Shown piece after piece: positions 1 to 7,160 of a stretch of DNA of 12,508 nt (positions are counted from its first letter, which is position 1; each line of letters begins with the position of its first letter). The notes under the pieces were generated by a model, which made no database searches, was not told the DNA's origin, and saw only the letters and a program-made list of their open reading frames with translations. The DNA lies in assembly GCF_014904065.1 (NCBI RefSeq), contig NZ_JACXJG010000005.1, positions 139,899 to 152,406 on the forward strand, written 5' to 3'. This DNA comes from Gulosibacter sediminis. GTDB lineage: Bacteria > Actinomycetota > Actinomycetes > Actinomycetales > Microbacteriaceae. The position numbers and the translations under genes are program-made.

Positions 1-1144
1 CGAAGAGCCGATGATCGCCTGCGACGAGAGCGGCACCGAGAAATTCGTGCTTGGCCCCGTCGAGATCTCGGGCGAGCACATCAGCGACGCCACCTCGAGC
101 ATGGTGACGAACCAGCAGGGCGTCGCGACCGGCCAGTGGGGCGTCAACCTGCAGTTCGACGCCACCGGTACCGCCGAGTTCCGTGCGGTGACCGAGCGCC
201 TCGTCGCGATTGGCGCGACGCCAGACCCGACCACGGGCATGGCCGACACCACCCGCTCGCGCTTCGCCGTGACCCTCGACGGCAACGTCATCGTCGCCCC
301 GACCGCCAACGAGATCATCACCGACGGTAAGGCGCAGATCACCGGCAACTTCACCGAGCAGTCGGCGAAGGACCTCGCCGACCAGCTGAAGTTCGGCGCG
401 CTGCCGTTCAGCTTCCAGACGCAGTCGACGCAGACCATCTCGGCGACCCTCGGCACCTGGCAGCTGCAGGCCGGCCTCATCGCGGGCGCGATCGGCCTGT
501 TGCTCGTGCTGCTGTACTCGCTGCTGCAGTACCGCCTGCTCGGCCTCGTGACGATGGCGTCGCTCGTGTCGCTCGCGGTCGTGGCGTACCTCGTCGTCAC
601 GCTGCTGTCGAACCAGGAGGGCTACCGCCTGTCGCTCGCCGGCGTCGCGGGCCTCATCATCGCGATCGGCATTACCGCCGACTCGTTCATCGTCTACTTC
701 GAGCGCATCAAGGATGAACTGCGCGAGGGCCGCTCGCTGCCCTCGGCGGTCGAGCGCGGCTGGTCGCGCGCGATCCGCACGATCCTCGCCTCGGATGCGG
801 TGAACCTGCTCGTCGCGATCGTGCTGTTCTTCGTCGCGGTCGGCAACGTGCGCGGCTTCGCGATCACGCTCGGCATCACCACGCTCATCGACCTCTTCGT
901 CGTGACGTTGTTCACGCATCCGCTCATGCGCCTGCTCGCGACCACGAAGTTCTTCGGCGGCGGGCACCCGGCCTCGGGTCTCGACCCGCGCGCCCTGGGT
1001 GCCGTCTACCGCGGCCGCGGCGAGTTCCGCCGTTCGAGCCAGGTGAAGAAGACGAAGGTTCAGGCTTCCGCCAAGGAAGCCGAGCGCCGCCAGTCACTGG
1101 CGGAACGCAAGGCCGCAGAGGCCGCCGCGAAGGGGGAGAAGTAA
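1..1144 (+). CDS. secD: Protein translocase subunit SecD, 3' part (5' end outside window)
   Basis: SecD pairs with SecF in the cytoplasmic membrane and uses the proton gradient to help pull secretory proteins out of SecYEG. The reading frame is open from base 2, so the first ATG (base 11) is internal; the family is roughly 550-600 residues, so about 200 N-terminal residues are missing. Numbering from base 11, residues 44-130 are the end of the periplasmic P1 region, ending in the conserved turn FGALPF (128-133). Five hydrophobic segments follow (about 153-173, 177-199, 207-229, 258-278, 281-305), i.e. the SecD/SecF/RND-type export domain. The fourth-helix signature GITADSFIVYFERIKDE (220-236) corresponds to the proton-relay Asp region of the family. 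The cytosolic C-terminal tail (about 340-377) is rich in Lys, Arg, Ala and Glu. The TAA stop shares its last base with the secF ATG, implying translational coupling. Confidence 0.96.
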   Translation, partial: EEPMIACDESGTEKFVLGPVEISGEHISDATSSMVTNQQGVATGQWGVNLQFDATGTAEFRAVTERLVAIGATPDPTTGMADTTRSRFAVTLDGNVIVAPTANEIITDGKAQITGNFTEQSAKDLADQLKFGALPFSFQTQSTQTISATLGTWQLQAGLIAGAIGLLLVLLYSLLQYRLLGLVTMASLVSLAVVAYLVVTLLSNQEGYRLSLAGVAGLIIAIGITADSFIVYFERIKDELREGRSLPSAVERGWSRAIRTILASDAVNLLVAIVLFFVAVGNVRGFAITLGITTLIDLFVVTLFTHPLMRLLATTKFFGGGHPASGLDPRALGAVYRGRGEFRRSSQVKKTKVQASAKEAERRQSLAERKAAEAAAKGEK

Positions 1145-2211
1145 TGAAGCGCTTCACGCAGTGGGGTAACGACCTCTACACCGGCGAGACCTCGATTGGC
1201 TTTGTCCGCCGCCGCAACACCTGGTTCATCATCGGGATCGTGCTGATCTGCCTTTCGGTGGCATCGCCGTTCCTGCGGGGTGGCTTCAACTTCGGCATCG
1301 AGTTCACCGGCGGTTCGGAGTTCCAGGTGAGCGCGCCGACGAGCCAGGACCAGACGCTCGCGACCGACGACGTCGCCGCATACAGCGAAACGCCCGCGCG
1401 CGTGCAGCAGCTCGGCGACGGCTCGATTCGCGTACAGACCGACACCCTGACGCAGGAGCAGAACAACGCGCTCCGCGCCGACCTCGCGGAGTCGTATGGC
1501 ACGACGGTCGAGAACGTCGCGGTGTCGACGATTGGCCCGTCGTGGGGCGCCGACATCACGCGTCAAATGGTCATCGGCATCATCGTGTTCCTCCTGCTGG
1601 CTGCGGCGCTCATGTCGTTCTACTTCCGCACCTGGAAGATGGCCGTGGCCGCGATCCTCGCGCTGTTCCACGACCTCATCGTGACGGCAGGTGTGTACGC
1701 GCTCACGGGCGTTGAGATCACGCCGGCGGCGGTCATCGGCTTCCTCACGATCCTCGGCTACTCGCTCTATGACACGGTCGTGGTGTTCGACAAGGTGCGC
1801 GAGAACACGGCGAACTACGGTCCGGGCAGCGCCCGCACCTTCGCCGAGTCGGTGAACCTCGCGATCAACCAGACCCTCGTGCGCTCGATCAACACCTCGG
1901 TCGTCGCGCTCCTGCCCGTCATGGCGATTCTCTTCATCGGTGCGTTTGTCATGGGCGCCGGTACGCTTCGCGACATTTCGCTCGCGCTGTTCATCGGCAT
2001 CCTCGTCGGCGCGCTCTCGACGATCTTCCTGGCGGGCCCGCTTTACTCGGCCCTGCGTGCGCGTGAGCCCAAGATCCGCGAGACCGACGCCGAGATTCGC
2101 CGCCGACGCGACGCGGGCATCGAGCCCGACGCGGAGCCCGAGCATGAGGACGACGACGCCGACGGCGAACCGGCCCGCCCCGAGCGCGAGAACGACGGCG
2201 CTCAGGTATAA
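1144..2211 (+). CDS. secF: Protein translocase subunit SecF
   Basis: SecF is the membrane partner of SecD in Sec-dependent export. The 355-residue protein has a first membrane helix at about 26-45, directly followed by the family motif FNFGIEFTGG (48-57) opening the extracytoplasmic domain. The remaining helices lie at about 141-160, 166-186, 194-215, 253-273 and 277-300. Conserved export-domain motifs are LFHDLIVTAGVY (174-185), GYSLYDTVVVFDKVREN (205-221) and NQTLVRSINTS (242-252). The ATG overlaps the last base of the secD stop and has a strong ribosome site, GGGGGAG at 1132-1138, five bases upstream, which settles the start. The C-terminal tail (about 312-355) is cytosolic and strongly acidic (an EDDDAD run near 335-340), in contrast to the basic end of SecD. 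Length and topology are normal. Confidence 0.97.
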   Translation: MKRFTQWGNDLYTGETSIGFVRRRNTWFIIGIVLICLSVASPFLRGGFNFGIEFTGGSEFQVSAPTSQDQTLATDDVAAYSETPARVQQLGDGSIRVQTDTLTQEQNNALRADLAESYGTTVENVAVSTIGPSWGADITRQMVIGIIVFLLLAAALMSFYFRTWKMAVAAILALFHDLIVTAGVYALTGVEITPAAVIGFLTILGYSLYDTVVVFDKVRENTANYGPGSARTFAESVNLAINQTLVRSINTSVVALLPVMAILFIGAFVMGAGTLRDISLALFIGILVGALSTIFLAGPLYSALRAREPKIRETDAEIRRRRDAGIEPDAEPEHEDDDADGEPARPERENDGAQV

Positions 2212-2212
2212 A
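2207..2212 (+). promoter_or_regulatory. Possible -10 element (TATAAA) for relA
   Basis: TATAAA spans the last bases of secF including its stop codon and stands out in GC-rich sequence. It lies 54 bases before the relA ATG. No convincing -35 hexamer is seen 16-18 bases upstream, and the sixth base is A where T is usual. relA may simply be read through from secDF. An 8-bp palindrome, AGGTACCT, follows at 2224-2231. Confidence 0.25.
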
Positions 2213-2265
2213 CTCGCACTTCTAGGTACCTCGCGGTGGCGGGGTGGTGAGGAAAGGCGGGCGGG

Positions 2266-4512
2266 ATGAGCGAAGCGAGTTCGCTGTCGATGCGTCGGCT
2301 CGTGCCGCGGATCTTTACGAAGTCGGCGTCAGCGCCCGCGATTGAGCGGCTCGTGCGCGTCCTGCGGGGCCACGACTCGCGAGCCGATATCGGCCTCGTG
2401 CAACGTGCCTATGAGGTCGCCGTTCGCTTTCACGAGGGGCAGTTCCGCCGCAGCGGCGAGCCCTACATCACCCACCCCATCGCCGTCGCCGAGATCCTCG
2501 CGGGGCTCGGCATCGGCCCCGTCACGATCGCCGCTGCCCTCCTCCACGACACGGTGGAGGACACCGACTACTCGCTCGATCAGCTCCGCGAGGAGTTCGG
2601 TGACGAGATCGCGATGCTCGTCGACGGCGTCACGAAGCTCGACAAAGTCACCTATGGCGACGCTGCGCAGGCGGAGACGGTCCGCAAGATGATCGTCGCG
2701 ATGTCGAAAGACATTCGCGTGCTCGTCATCAAGCTCGCCGACCGGCTCCACAATGCCCGCACGTGGGGCTTCATGCCTCCCGAGAAGGCACAGAAGAAGG
2801 CCACCGAGACCCTCGAGATCTACGCGCCCCTCGCCCATCGCATGGGTATTCAGGCGATGAAGAACGAGCTCGAGGAACTCTCGTTCGCGGTGCTGCACCC
2901 CAAGATCTACTCCGAGATCGAACACCTCGTGAAGGATCGCCAGCCGCAACGACAGCGCTACCTCGACCGAGTGATGAAAGAGGTCCGCGGCGACTTGCGC
3001 GATATGCGGGTACGTGGCCAGGTGAACGGGCGCCCGAAGGAGCTCTACTCGATTTACCAGAAGATGGTGGTGCGCGGCCGCGACTTTGACGAGATCTATG
3101 ACCTCGTGGCGATCCGCATCATCGTCGACACGGTGCGCGACTGCTACGCCGTGCTCGGCGCGATCCACGCCCGCTGGACCCCGATGCCTGGCCGGTTTAA
3201 GGACTACATCGCGACGCCCAAGTTCAACCTCTACCAGTCGCTCCACACGATCGTGATCGGGCCCGACGGCAAGGCCGTCGAGATCCAGATTCGCACCCAC
3301 GAGATGCACCAGCGCGCCGAATTCGGTGTTGCCGCTCACTGGCTCTACAAGCAGAACATGCAGAACGGCCAGTCGGCGCGAGGCTCGGGTGTGACGAGCG
3401 AGATGGCCTGGCTCGAGCGCATCAACGATTGGCAGCAAGAGACGAGCGACTCCGACGAGTTCCTCGACTCACTCCGCTTCGAGATCGGGGCGAAGGAGGT
3501 CTACGTATTCACGCCGCAGGGCAAGGTCATCGGCCTGCCGCAGTCGGCGACGCCGGTCGACTTCGCATACGCGATTCACACCGATGTCGGGCACCGCACG
3601 ATGGGCGCGAAAGTTAATGGCCGACTCGTGCCGCTCGAGACGAAGCTGCAGAACGGCGACACTGTCGAAATCTTCACTTCGAAGAACCCGGATGCGGGGC
3701 CCAAGCAGGACTGGCTTGGGTTCGTCGCGTCGCCGCGGGCCCGCAATAAGATTCGCCAGTGGTTCTCGAAGGAGCGCCGTGACGAGGCGATCGAGCTCGG
3801 CAAGGAGCAGGTCGCCAAGGAGATGCGCAAGGTCAACATGCCGATGACCCGCGACATCGTGCAGGAGGCCTTCGAGACCGTCGCCTCGACCCTGCGGTAC
3901 GTTGACGTCTCGGGGCTCTACGCCGCCGTCGGCGAGGGCCACGTGTCGGCAAAGTCGGTCATCGAGAAGATCCAGAACGAACTCAGCGCCGATCAGGAAG
4001 TCGACGAAGAGCTCGGCGACCGCCACATCACGGGCAGCCCGATCAGCCAGCCGGCCGTGAGCGACTCCGGAGTGCTCGTGCGGGGCTCACCCGACATCCT
4101 CGTCAAGGTCGCGAAGTGTTGCACGCCAGTGCCGGGGGACGAGATTGTCGGCTTCATCACGCGCGGCCAGGGCGTGTCGGTGCACCGCACCGACTGCCGC
4201 AACGTCACCTCGCTCGAGCTGCAGCCCGAACGCATGATCGACGTCGAGTGGGCGGCGAGCTCGAAGGCCGTGTTCCTCGTGAACATCCAAGTCGAGGCGC
4301 TCGACCGGGGCGGCCTGCTCAGCGACATCAGCCGCGTGCTCTCGGAGCACCACGTGAACATCCTTTCGGCGACGGTGCACACGTCACGCGACCGGCTGGC
4401 GATCTCGAAGTTCTCGTTCCAGATGGGTGACACGACGCATCTCGACCGACTGCTCGGGGCCGTGCGCCACATCGACGGCATCTACGACGTCTATCGCGTG
4501 CACAACGGGTAG
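2266..4512 (+). CDS. relA: Bifunctional (p)ppGpp synthetase/hydrolase RelA/SpoT (long RSH)
   Basis: Makes (p)ppGpp from ATP and GDP/GTP on starved ribosomes and also degrades it, setting the stringent response. The 748 residues carry the full long-RSH order. The N-terminal HD hydrolase domain (about 45-200) keeps its metal motif HDTVED (94-99), so hydrolysis should be active. The synthetase domain (about 250-362) has GRPKELYSIYQKM (255-267) and RFKD (310-313); RXKD at this point, rather than EXDD, marks bifunctional enzymes. YQSLHT follows at 323-328. The TGS domain is about 411-471, then a helical linker, the conserved-cysteine/zinc-finger region KCCTPVPGD (617-625) with HRTDC (640-644), and a C-terminal ACT domain (about 668-745). 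The ATG has ribosome site GAGGAAAGG (2249-2257), eight bases upstream. It follows secF by 54 bases, without the apt gene that often separates them. Its last 129 bases are antisense to the next gene. Confidence 0.97.
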   Translation: MSEASSLSMRRLVPRIFTKSASAPAIERLVRVLRGHDSRADIGLVQRAYEVAVRFHEGQFRRSGEPYITHPIAVAEILAGLGIGPVTIAAALLHDTVEDTDYSLDQLREEFGDEIAMLVDGVTKLDKVTYGDAAQAETVRKMIVAMSKDIRVLVIKLADRLHNARTWGFMPPEKAQKKATETLEIYAPLAHRMGIQAMKNELEELSFAVLHPKIYSEIEHLVKDRQPQRQRYLDRVMKEVRGDLRDMRVRGQVNGRPKELYSIYQKMVVRGRDFDEIYDLVAIRIIVDTVRDCYAVLGAIHARWTPMPGRFKDYIATPKFNLYQSLHTIVIGPDGKAVEIQIRTHEMHQRAEFGVAAHWLYKQNMQNGQSARGSGVTSEMAWLERINDWQQETSDSDEFLDSLRFEIGAKEVYVFTPQGKVIGLPQSATPVDFAYAIHTDVGHRTMGAKVNGRLVPLETKLQNGDTVEIFTSKNPDAGPKQDWLGFVASPRARNKIRQWFSKERRDEAIELGKEQVAKEMRKVNMPMTRDIVQEAFETVASTLRYVDVSGLYAAVGEGHVSAKSVIEKIQNELSADQEVDEELGDRHITGSPISQPAVSDSGVLVRGSPDILVKVAKCCTPVPGDEIVGFITRGQGVSVHRTDCRNVTSLELQPERMIDVEWAASSKAVFLVNIQVEALDRGGLLSDISRVLSEHHVNILSATVHTSRDRLAISKFSFQMGDTTHLDRLLGAVRHIDGIYDVYRVHNG

Positions 4513-4938
4513 CCCGGCGATCAGCTCGAGCGCGGCGGCGAACTCGCCGGCCTCGAGGGCGTCGAGGATCGTGCGCGCCGGGCTGGTGATCGTCAGCCCT
4601 GCGAGGCGGCGCACCTCGCGCGGCGCGTAGGTGCCGTAGCGGGGCGCGACACCGGGCAGGTCGAGGGTCGCGCGCCAACTGCGCCGCGTGATTTCGACCA
4701 CGCCCGGCGCCGAACCGCCGAGATAGACCCAGCGTGCGGCGGCGCCACTCACGACGCGGCCCTCGAGACGTACCGACCAGAGACTGCGGGCGCGGTCGCG
4801 CAGCGTCGGCGGCTCGTCGAGCGGCAGATAGAACTCGAAGCCCGGGATGCCGTGGCGCGAGATTTCGCCCGCGCGCCACATGTGCTGCAGCTCGGTCGGG
4901 GTGAACTCGTCGAGTTCGGCGGGGGAGATGGTTTCCAT
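4384..4938 (-). CDS. Orphan AbiEi-like (type IV antitoxin-family-like) hypothetical protein
   Basis: A 184-residue protein of unknown function. Residues 10-42 look like a small winged-helix or recognition segment (TPTELQHMWRAGEI, ending at YLPL). The middle (about 50-110) is Arg-rich and contains ARWVYLGG (68-75). GLTITSPARTILDAL (114-128) closely resembles the TSPART-LD core of AbiEi/DUF559-associated proteins common in actinomycetes; this assignment rests on motif recognition only. No AbiEii-type nucleotidyltransferase toxin is adjacent, so it is an orphan. The chosen ATG (4938) has AGGA on the minus strand seven bases upstream; a longer open frame reaching 5070 would run through the preceding terminator and into the DUF349 gene. 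The last 42 residues, rich in Asp and Val, are encoded opposite the end of relA and may be non-conserved. It could instead be a degraded remnant. Confidence 0.6.
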   Translation of the reverse strand: METISPAELDEFTPTELQHMWRAGEISRHGIPGFEFYLPLDEPPTLRDRARSLWSVRLEGRVVSGAAARWVYLGGSAPGVVEITRRSWRATLDLPGVAPRYGTYAPREVRRLAGLTITSPARTILDALEAGEFAAALELIAGLPVVHAIDVVDAVDVAHGPEQSVEMRRVTHLERELRDRQPVA

Positions 4939-4939
4939 G

Positions 4940-4954
4940 CCGGCATCCTGCCGG
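4940..4954 (-). promoter_or_regulatory. Hairpin with Shine-Dalgarno in the loop, before the AbiEi-like gene
   Basis: CCGGCA (4940-4945) and TGCCGG (4949-4954) form a perfect 6-bp stem around a 3-base loop. On the minus strand the loop reads GGA, the core of the only visible ribosome site (AGGA) for the ATG at 4938. The stem ends one base before the start codon. Folding would therefore hold the ribosome site closed and limit translation; this is inference from structure. Confidence 0.5.
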
Positions 4955-4963
4955 AAAACGATG

Positions 4964-4994
4964 GTGCCGGGCTGCGTTGTCCACAGCCCGGCAC
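4964..4994 (-). terminator. Rho-independent terminator of the DUF349 gene
   Basis: A perfect 11-bp inverted repeat, GTGCCGGGCTG (4964-4974) and CAGCCCGGCAC (4984-4994), encloses a 9-base loop. It starts 20 bases after the DUF349 stop codon on the minus strand and is followed by CATCGTTTTCC, a short T run typical of GC-rich actinomycete terminators. The loop and first stem bases contain TTGTCCACA on the plus strand, identical to the actinomycete DnaA-box consensus. Confidence 0.72.
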
Positions 4995-5014
4995 GGTCGA
5001 GTTGAGCGAGGAGC

Positions 5015-6247
5015 TTAGCCCTCGATGGCGCGCAGCCACGCCTGGCGGGCGGCGAGCGCCTCCTCTGCATCCTTGAGGCGCTTCGGGTTGCCCGACTCCT
5101 TCGCGGCGGCCACGTCGGCCTCGAGCTTCGCGATCGCGTCGTGGAGCTGCGAGGTCATGCCCGACTGGCGTGCCTGCTTCTCGGGGTTCGAGTTCGCCCA
5201 GTGGTCGTCGTCGAGCTTGCGCACGTGCGCCTCGATGCGGCGCAACTGCTCCTCGACGTCGCGGAAGCGGTCGCGCGGCACGCGGCCAACCGCATCCCAG
5301 CGGTCCTGCACGTGGTTGAGGCGCTCGCGCGCCTGACGGCGGTCGGTGATGTCGAGAATCGGCTTCGCGTCGTCGAGGATCGCGAGCTTGAGCGTCAGGT
5401 TCTCCTGGTACTCGGCGTCGTCCTGCGCATCCACCTCGGCCTTCGCCTGGTAGAGCACGTCGCCGGCGGCCTTGAACTTCGCCCAGAGCGCGTCGTCGTG
5501 CTTGCGGCCGGCCCGGCCGACGGTCTTCCACTCGTCGAGCAGTCGGCGGTACTCCTGCACGCCGTCGGCACCCTTCGGCGCGAGCGCCTCGGCGCGCGCG
5601 ATGATGTCCTGCTTCGCGTCGCGCGCGGCGCGGTGCTCACTGTCGAGGTGGGCGAAGAACTTGCGACGCTCGGTGTCGAGGGTCGTGCGTGCCACGCGGA
5701 AGCGCTTCCAGAGGGCGTTCGCGTCGGCCTTCGGCAGGCGCGGGCCGGTCTTCTGGTGGTCTTGCCACTTCGCGAACAATTCCTCGACCTTCGCCGAGGT
5801 CTGCTTCCACTGAATCGAGCTCGGGTCTTGCGCGGCGAGCGTCTCGGCCTCGACGACGATCGACTCGCGGTAGGTCATCGCCTCGCTCACTGCTTCGCGG
5901 TGCTCTTCCTGCTGCTTCTCGCCGAGCTCGGCAACCTCGCCGCCGAGGGCGTCAAGGCGGGTGCGCAGGGCGGCGAAGTCGCCGACGGCGCTCGCGCCGT
6001 CGAGCTGGCCGCGCAGTGCCTTCACCGAGCGGGCGATGTCATTCGGGTTGGCGCCGGCCTTCGAGCGCTGCTCGAGCAGCGACACCTGTGCGGCGAGGTC
6101 GTCGAACTTGCGCACGAAGTAGTCGAGTGCTTCTTGCGGGGTGCCGTCGGGGTACTGACCCACCTGGCGTTCCTGTCCGTCCTCGGTTACGAAAACCGTC
6201 CCGTCGGCTTCTACTCGGCCAAATGGGTGCTCGGGCAGTCCAGTCAT
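5015..6247 (-). CDS. DUF349 domain-containing coiled-coil protein
   Basis: A 410-residue, almost entirely helical, charged cytosolic protein of unknown molecular function. After a short N-terminal segment with the pattern HPFGRVEADGTVFV (7-20) and GQYPDGTP (30-37), it is made of helical repeats. The DUF349 pattern (W, about six residues, G, then LW-x-x-F) is clear at KWQDHQKTGPR...LWKRF (160-183) and EWKTVGRAGRKHDDALWAKF (239-258), with a weaker copy at RWDAVGRVP (316-324). The C-terminus (about 365-405) is a further coiled coil. I chose the second Met (6247) because minus-strand AAGGAA (plus coordinates 6257-6262) precedes it by nine bases; the first Met, at 6271, adds eight residues and has no ribosome site. 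A DUF349 gene next to relA and a PPIase gene is a conserved actinomycete arrangement. A hairpin terminator follows. Confidence 0.9.
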   Translation of the reverse strand: MTGLPEHPFGRVEADGTVFVTEDGQERQVGQYPDGTPQEALDYFVRKFDDLAAQVSLLEQRSKAGANPNDIARSVKALRGQLDGASAVGDFAALRTRLDALGGEVAELGEKQQEEHREAVSEAMTYRESIVVEAETLAAQDPSSIQWKQTSAKVEELFAKWQDHQKTGPRLPKADANALWKRFRVARTTLDTERRKFFAHLDSEHRAARDAKQDIIARAEALAPKGADGVQEYRRLLDEWKTVGRAGRKHDDALWAKFKAAGDVLYQAKAEVDAQDDAEYQENLTLKLAILDDAKPILDITDRRQARERLNHVQDRWDAVGRVPRDRFRDVEEQLRRIEAHVRKLDDDHWANSNPEKQARQSGMTSQLHDAIAKLEADVAAAKESGNPKRLKDAEEALAARQAWLRAIEG

Positions 6248-6282
6248 GTTGGGGAATTCCTTGATCGTCATCGATGGAATGG

Positions 6283-6298
6283 AGACTCAACAGAGTCT
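6283..6298. repeat. Inverted repeat in the leader of the DUF349 gene
   Basis: AGACTC (6283-6288) and GAGTCT (6293-6298) are separated by AACA, a perfect 6-bp stem with tetraloop, 35 bases upstream of the chosen DUF349 start. A second small repeat, GCAAT/ATTGC (6309-6321), contains TAGCAT on the minus strand, a possible -10 hexamer (TAnnnT). If so, the AGACTC hairpin would lie in the 5' leader. It could equally be an operator or chance. Confidence 0.35.
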
Positions 6299-6331
6299 TG
6301 GCGGTACGGCAATGCTATTGCATGGCGGTGG

Positions 6332-6347
6332 GCGGGCCTGACCCCGC
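6332..6347 (-). terminator. Weak possible terminator hairpin after the PPIase gene
   Basis: GCGGG (6332-6336) pairs with CCCGC (6343-6347) across a 6-base loop, nine bases past the PPIase stop on the minus strand. No T run follows, so termination would be inefficient and PPIase and DUF349 may be partly cotranscribed. Confidence 0.25.
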
Positions 6348-6355
6348 GTTGTTGG

Positions 6356-7123
6356 CTATTCGACGGTGATGTCGGTGATGACGGCGGGCGCGACGGGCGT
6401 GCCGTCCGTGGTCGGGCCGCTCGAGGGGTCAACACCCTCGTCGACGATCTGCGCCTGCAGCTCGTCGAGGCCGCTCGTGACCTGGCCGATCACCGAGTAG
6501 CCGGGGGCGGGCAGCTCGGTGTCTTCGTAGACGATGAAGAACTGCGAGCCCATTGAGTCCTCGGCCTGGCCGCGGGCCATCGCGATGGTGCCGGCGGGGT
6601 AGACGCCGTCCTCGGGGATGTTCTCGAGCGGACCGAACTGGTAGCCGGGGCCGCCGGTGCCGTCGCCGCTCGGGTCGCCGCACTGGAGCACGTAGAGGCC
6701 CTCGGTGGTGAGGCGGTGGCAGGAGGTCTCGTCGTAGAAGTCCTTCTGCGCGAGGTCGATGAGGTTCGCGGTCGCCTGCGGCGCGTTGACGCCGTCGAGG
6801 GTGATGCCGAGCTCGAAGGCGCCGTCGTTGAAGTCGATCGTGCCGGTCCACTCGCGGTCCTCGGCGATCGACGCGTCGGGCACCGCCGCATCCGGCGCCG
6901 CGGTCTCGACCGGCGCGGTCGTCTCAGCGGCCGGCGAGGCGGCGAATCCGCCGGTGGTGGTGAACGCAACCTGCCCACCGACGGCGACGAGGGCGGCGAC
7001 GACCAGGGCGATGATGCCCTTGCGGTTGTCGGTGCGGCGACGGTCAGTCTGCACGTCATGCACGACAATTCGTGCCTCGTGCTCGCGCTGACGGCGCCGC
7101 AATTCCTTCGCGTTCTCTGCCAC
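6356..7123 (-). CDS. Membrane-anchored cyclophilin-type peptidyl-prolyl cis-trans isomerase
   Basis: Predicted to speed proline cis-trans isomerisation during folding outside the membrane. The 255-residue protein has a basic cytosolic segment (1-34, RREH and [10 protein letters not shown]), one hydrophobic helix (about 36-55), an Ala/Pro/Thr-rich linker (about 60-88) and a cyclophilin domain (about 93-255). Catalytic-region motifs are CHRL (135-138, holding the Arg equivalent to CypA Arg55), [10 protein letters not shown] (146-155) and MGSQFFI (191-197). The CypA Trp121/His126 region reads [10 protein letters not shown] (204-213), lacking both residues; other actinomycete cyclophilins, as I recall them, are similar. 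I chose GTG at 7123 because minus-strand AAGGAG (plus coordinates 7128-7133) lies four bases upstream and homologues begin with this charged segment; the longer ATG frame to 7168 would cover the divergent promoter. It resembles the PpiB-type gene beside relA in mycobacteria. Confidence 0.92.
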   Translation of the reverse strand: MAENAKELRRRQREHEARIVVHDVQTDRRRTDNRKGIIALVVAALVAVGGQVAFTTTGGFAASPAAETTAPVETAAPDAAVPDASIAEDREWTGTIDFNDGAFELGITLDGVNAPQATANLIDLAQKDFYDETSCHRLTTEGLYVLQCGDPSGDGTGGPGYQFGPLENIPEDGVYPAGTIAMARGQAEDSMGSQFFIVYEDTELPAPGYSVIGQVTSGLDELQAQIVDEGVDPSSGPTTDGTPVAPAVITDITVE

Positions 7124-7160
7124 GGTTCTCCTTCGGCTGGGCATTCGACCCATGCAGCTT

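Noticed and set aside
1060..2145. A 361-codon minus-strand frame opposite secF (also 2329-3438 opposite relA and 7168-8385 opposite rarA)
   Set aside because: All are antisense shadows produced by high GC at third positions. The plus-strand genes have clear conserved motifs and ribosome sites.
4328..4984. A second minus-strand frame of 218 codons overlapping the AbiEi-like gene
   Set aside because: Its product is dominated by Arg, Ala and Pro without motif structure, its start lies inside the terminator hairpin, and the other frame has a ribosome site and a recognisable TSPART core.
4513..5014. Possible mobile element or recent insertion between relA and the DUF349 gene
   Set aside because: No terminal inverted repeats, target duplications or transposase fragments are seen. 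The inverted repeats present are compact hairpins with terminator or ribosome-site roles.
5141..6556. A 471-codon open frame on the plus strand, opposite the DUF349 gene
   Set aside because: It runs antisense to a well-formed DUF349 protein and into the PPIase gene, has low-complexity Leu/Arg/Val content, and lacks a good ribosome site.
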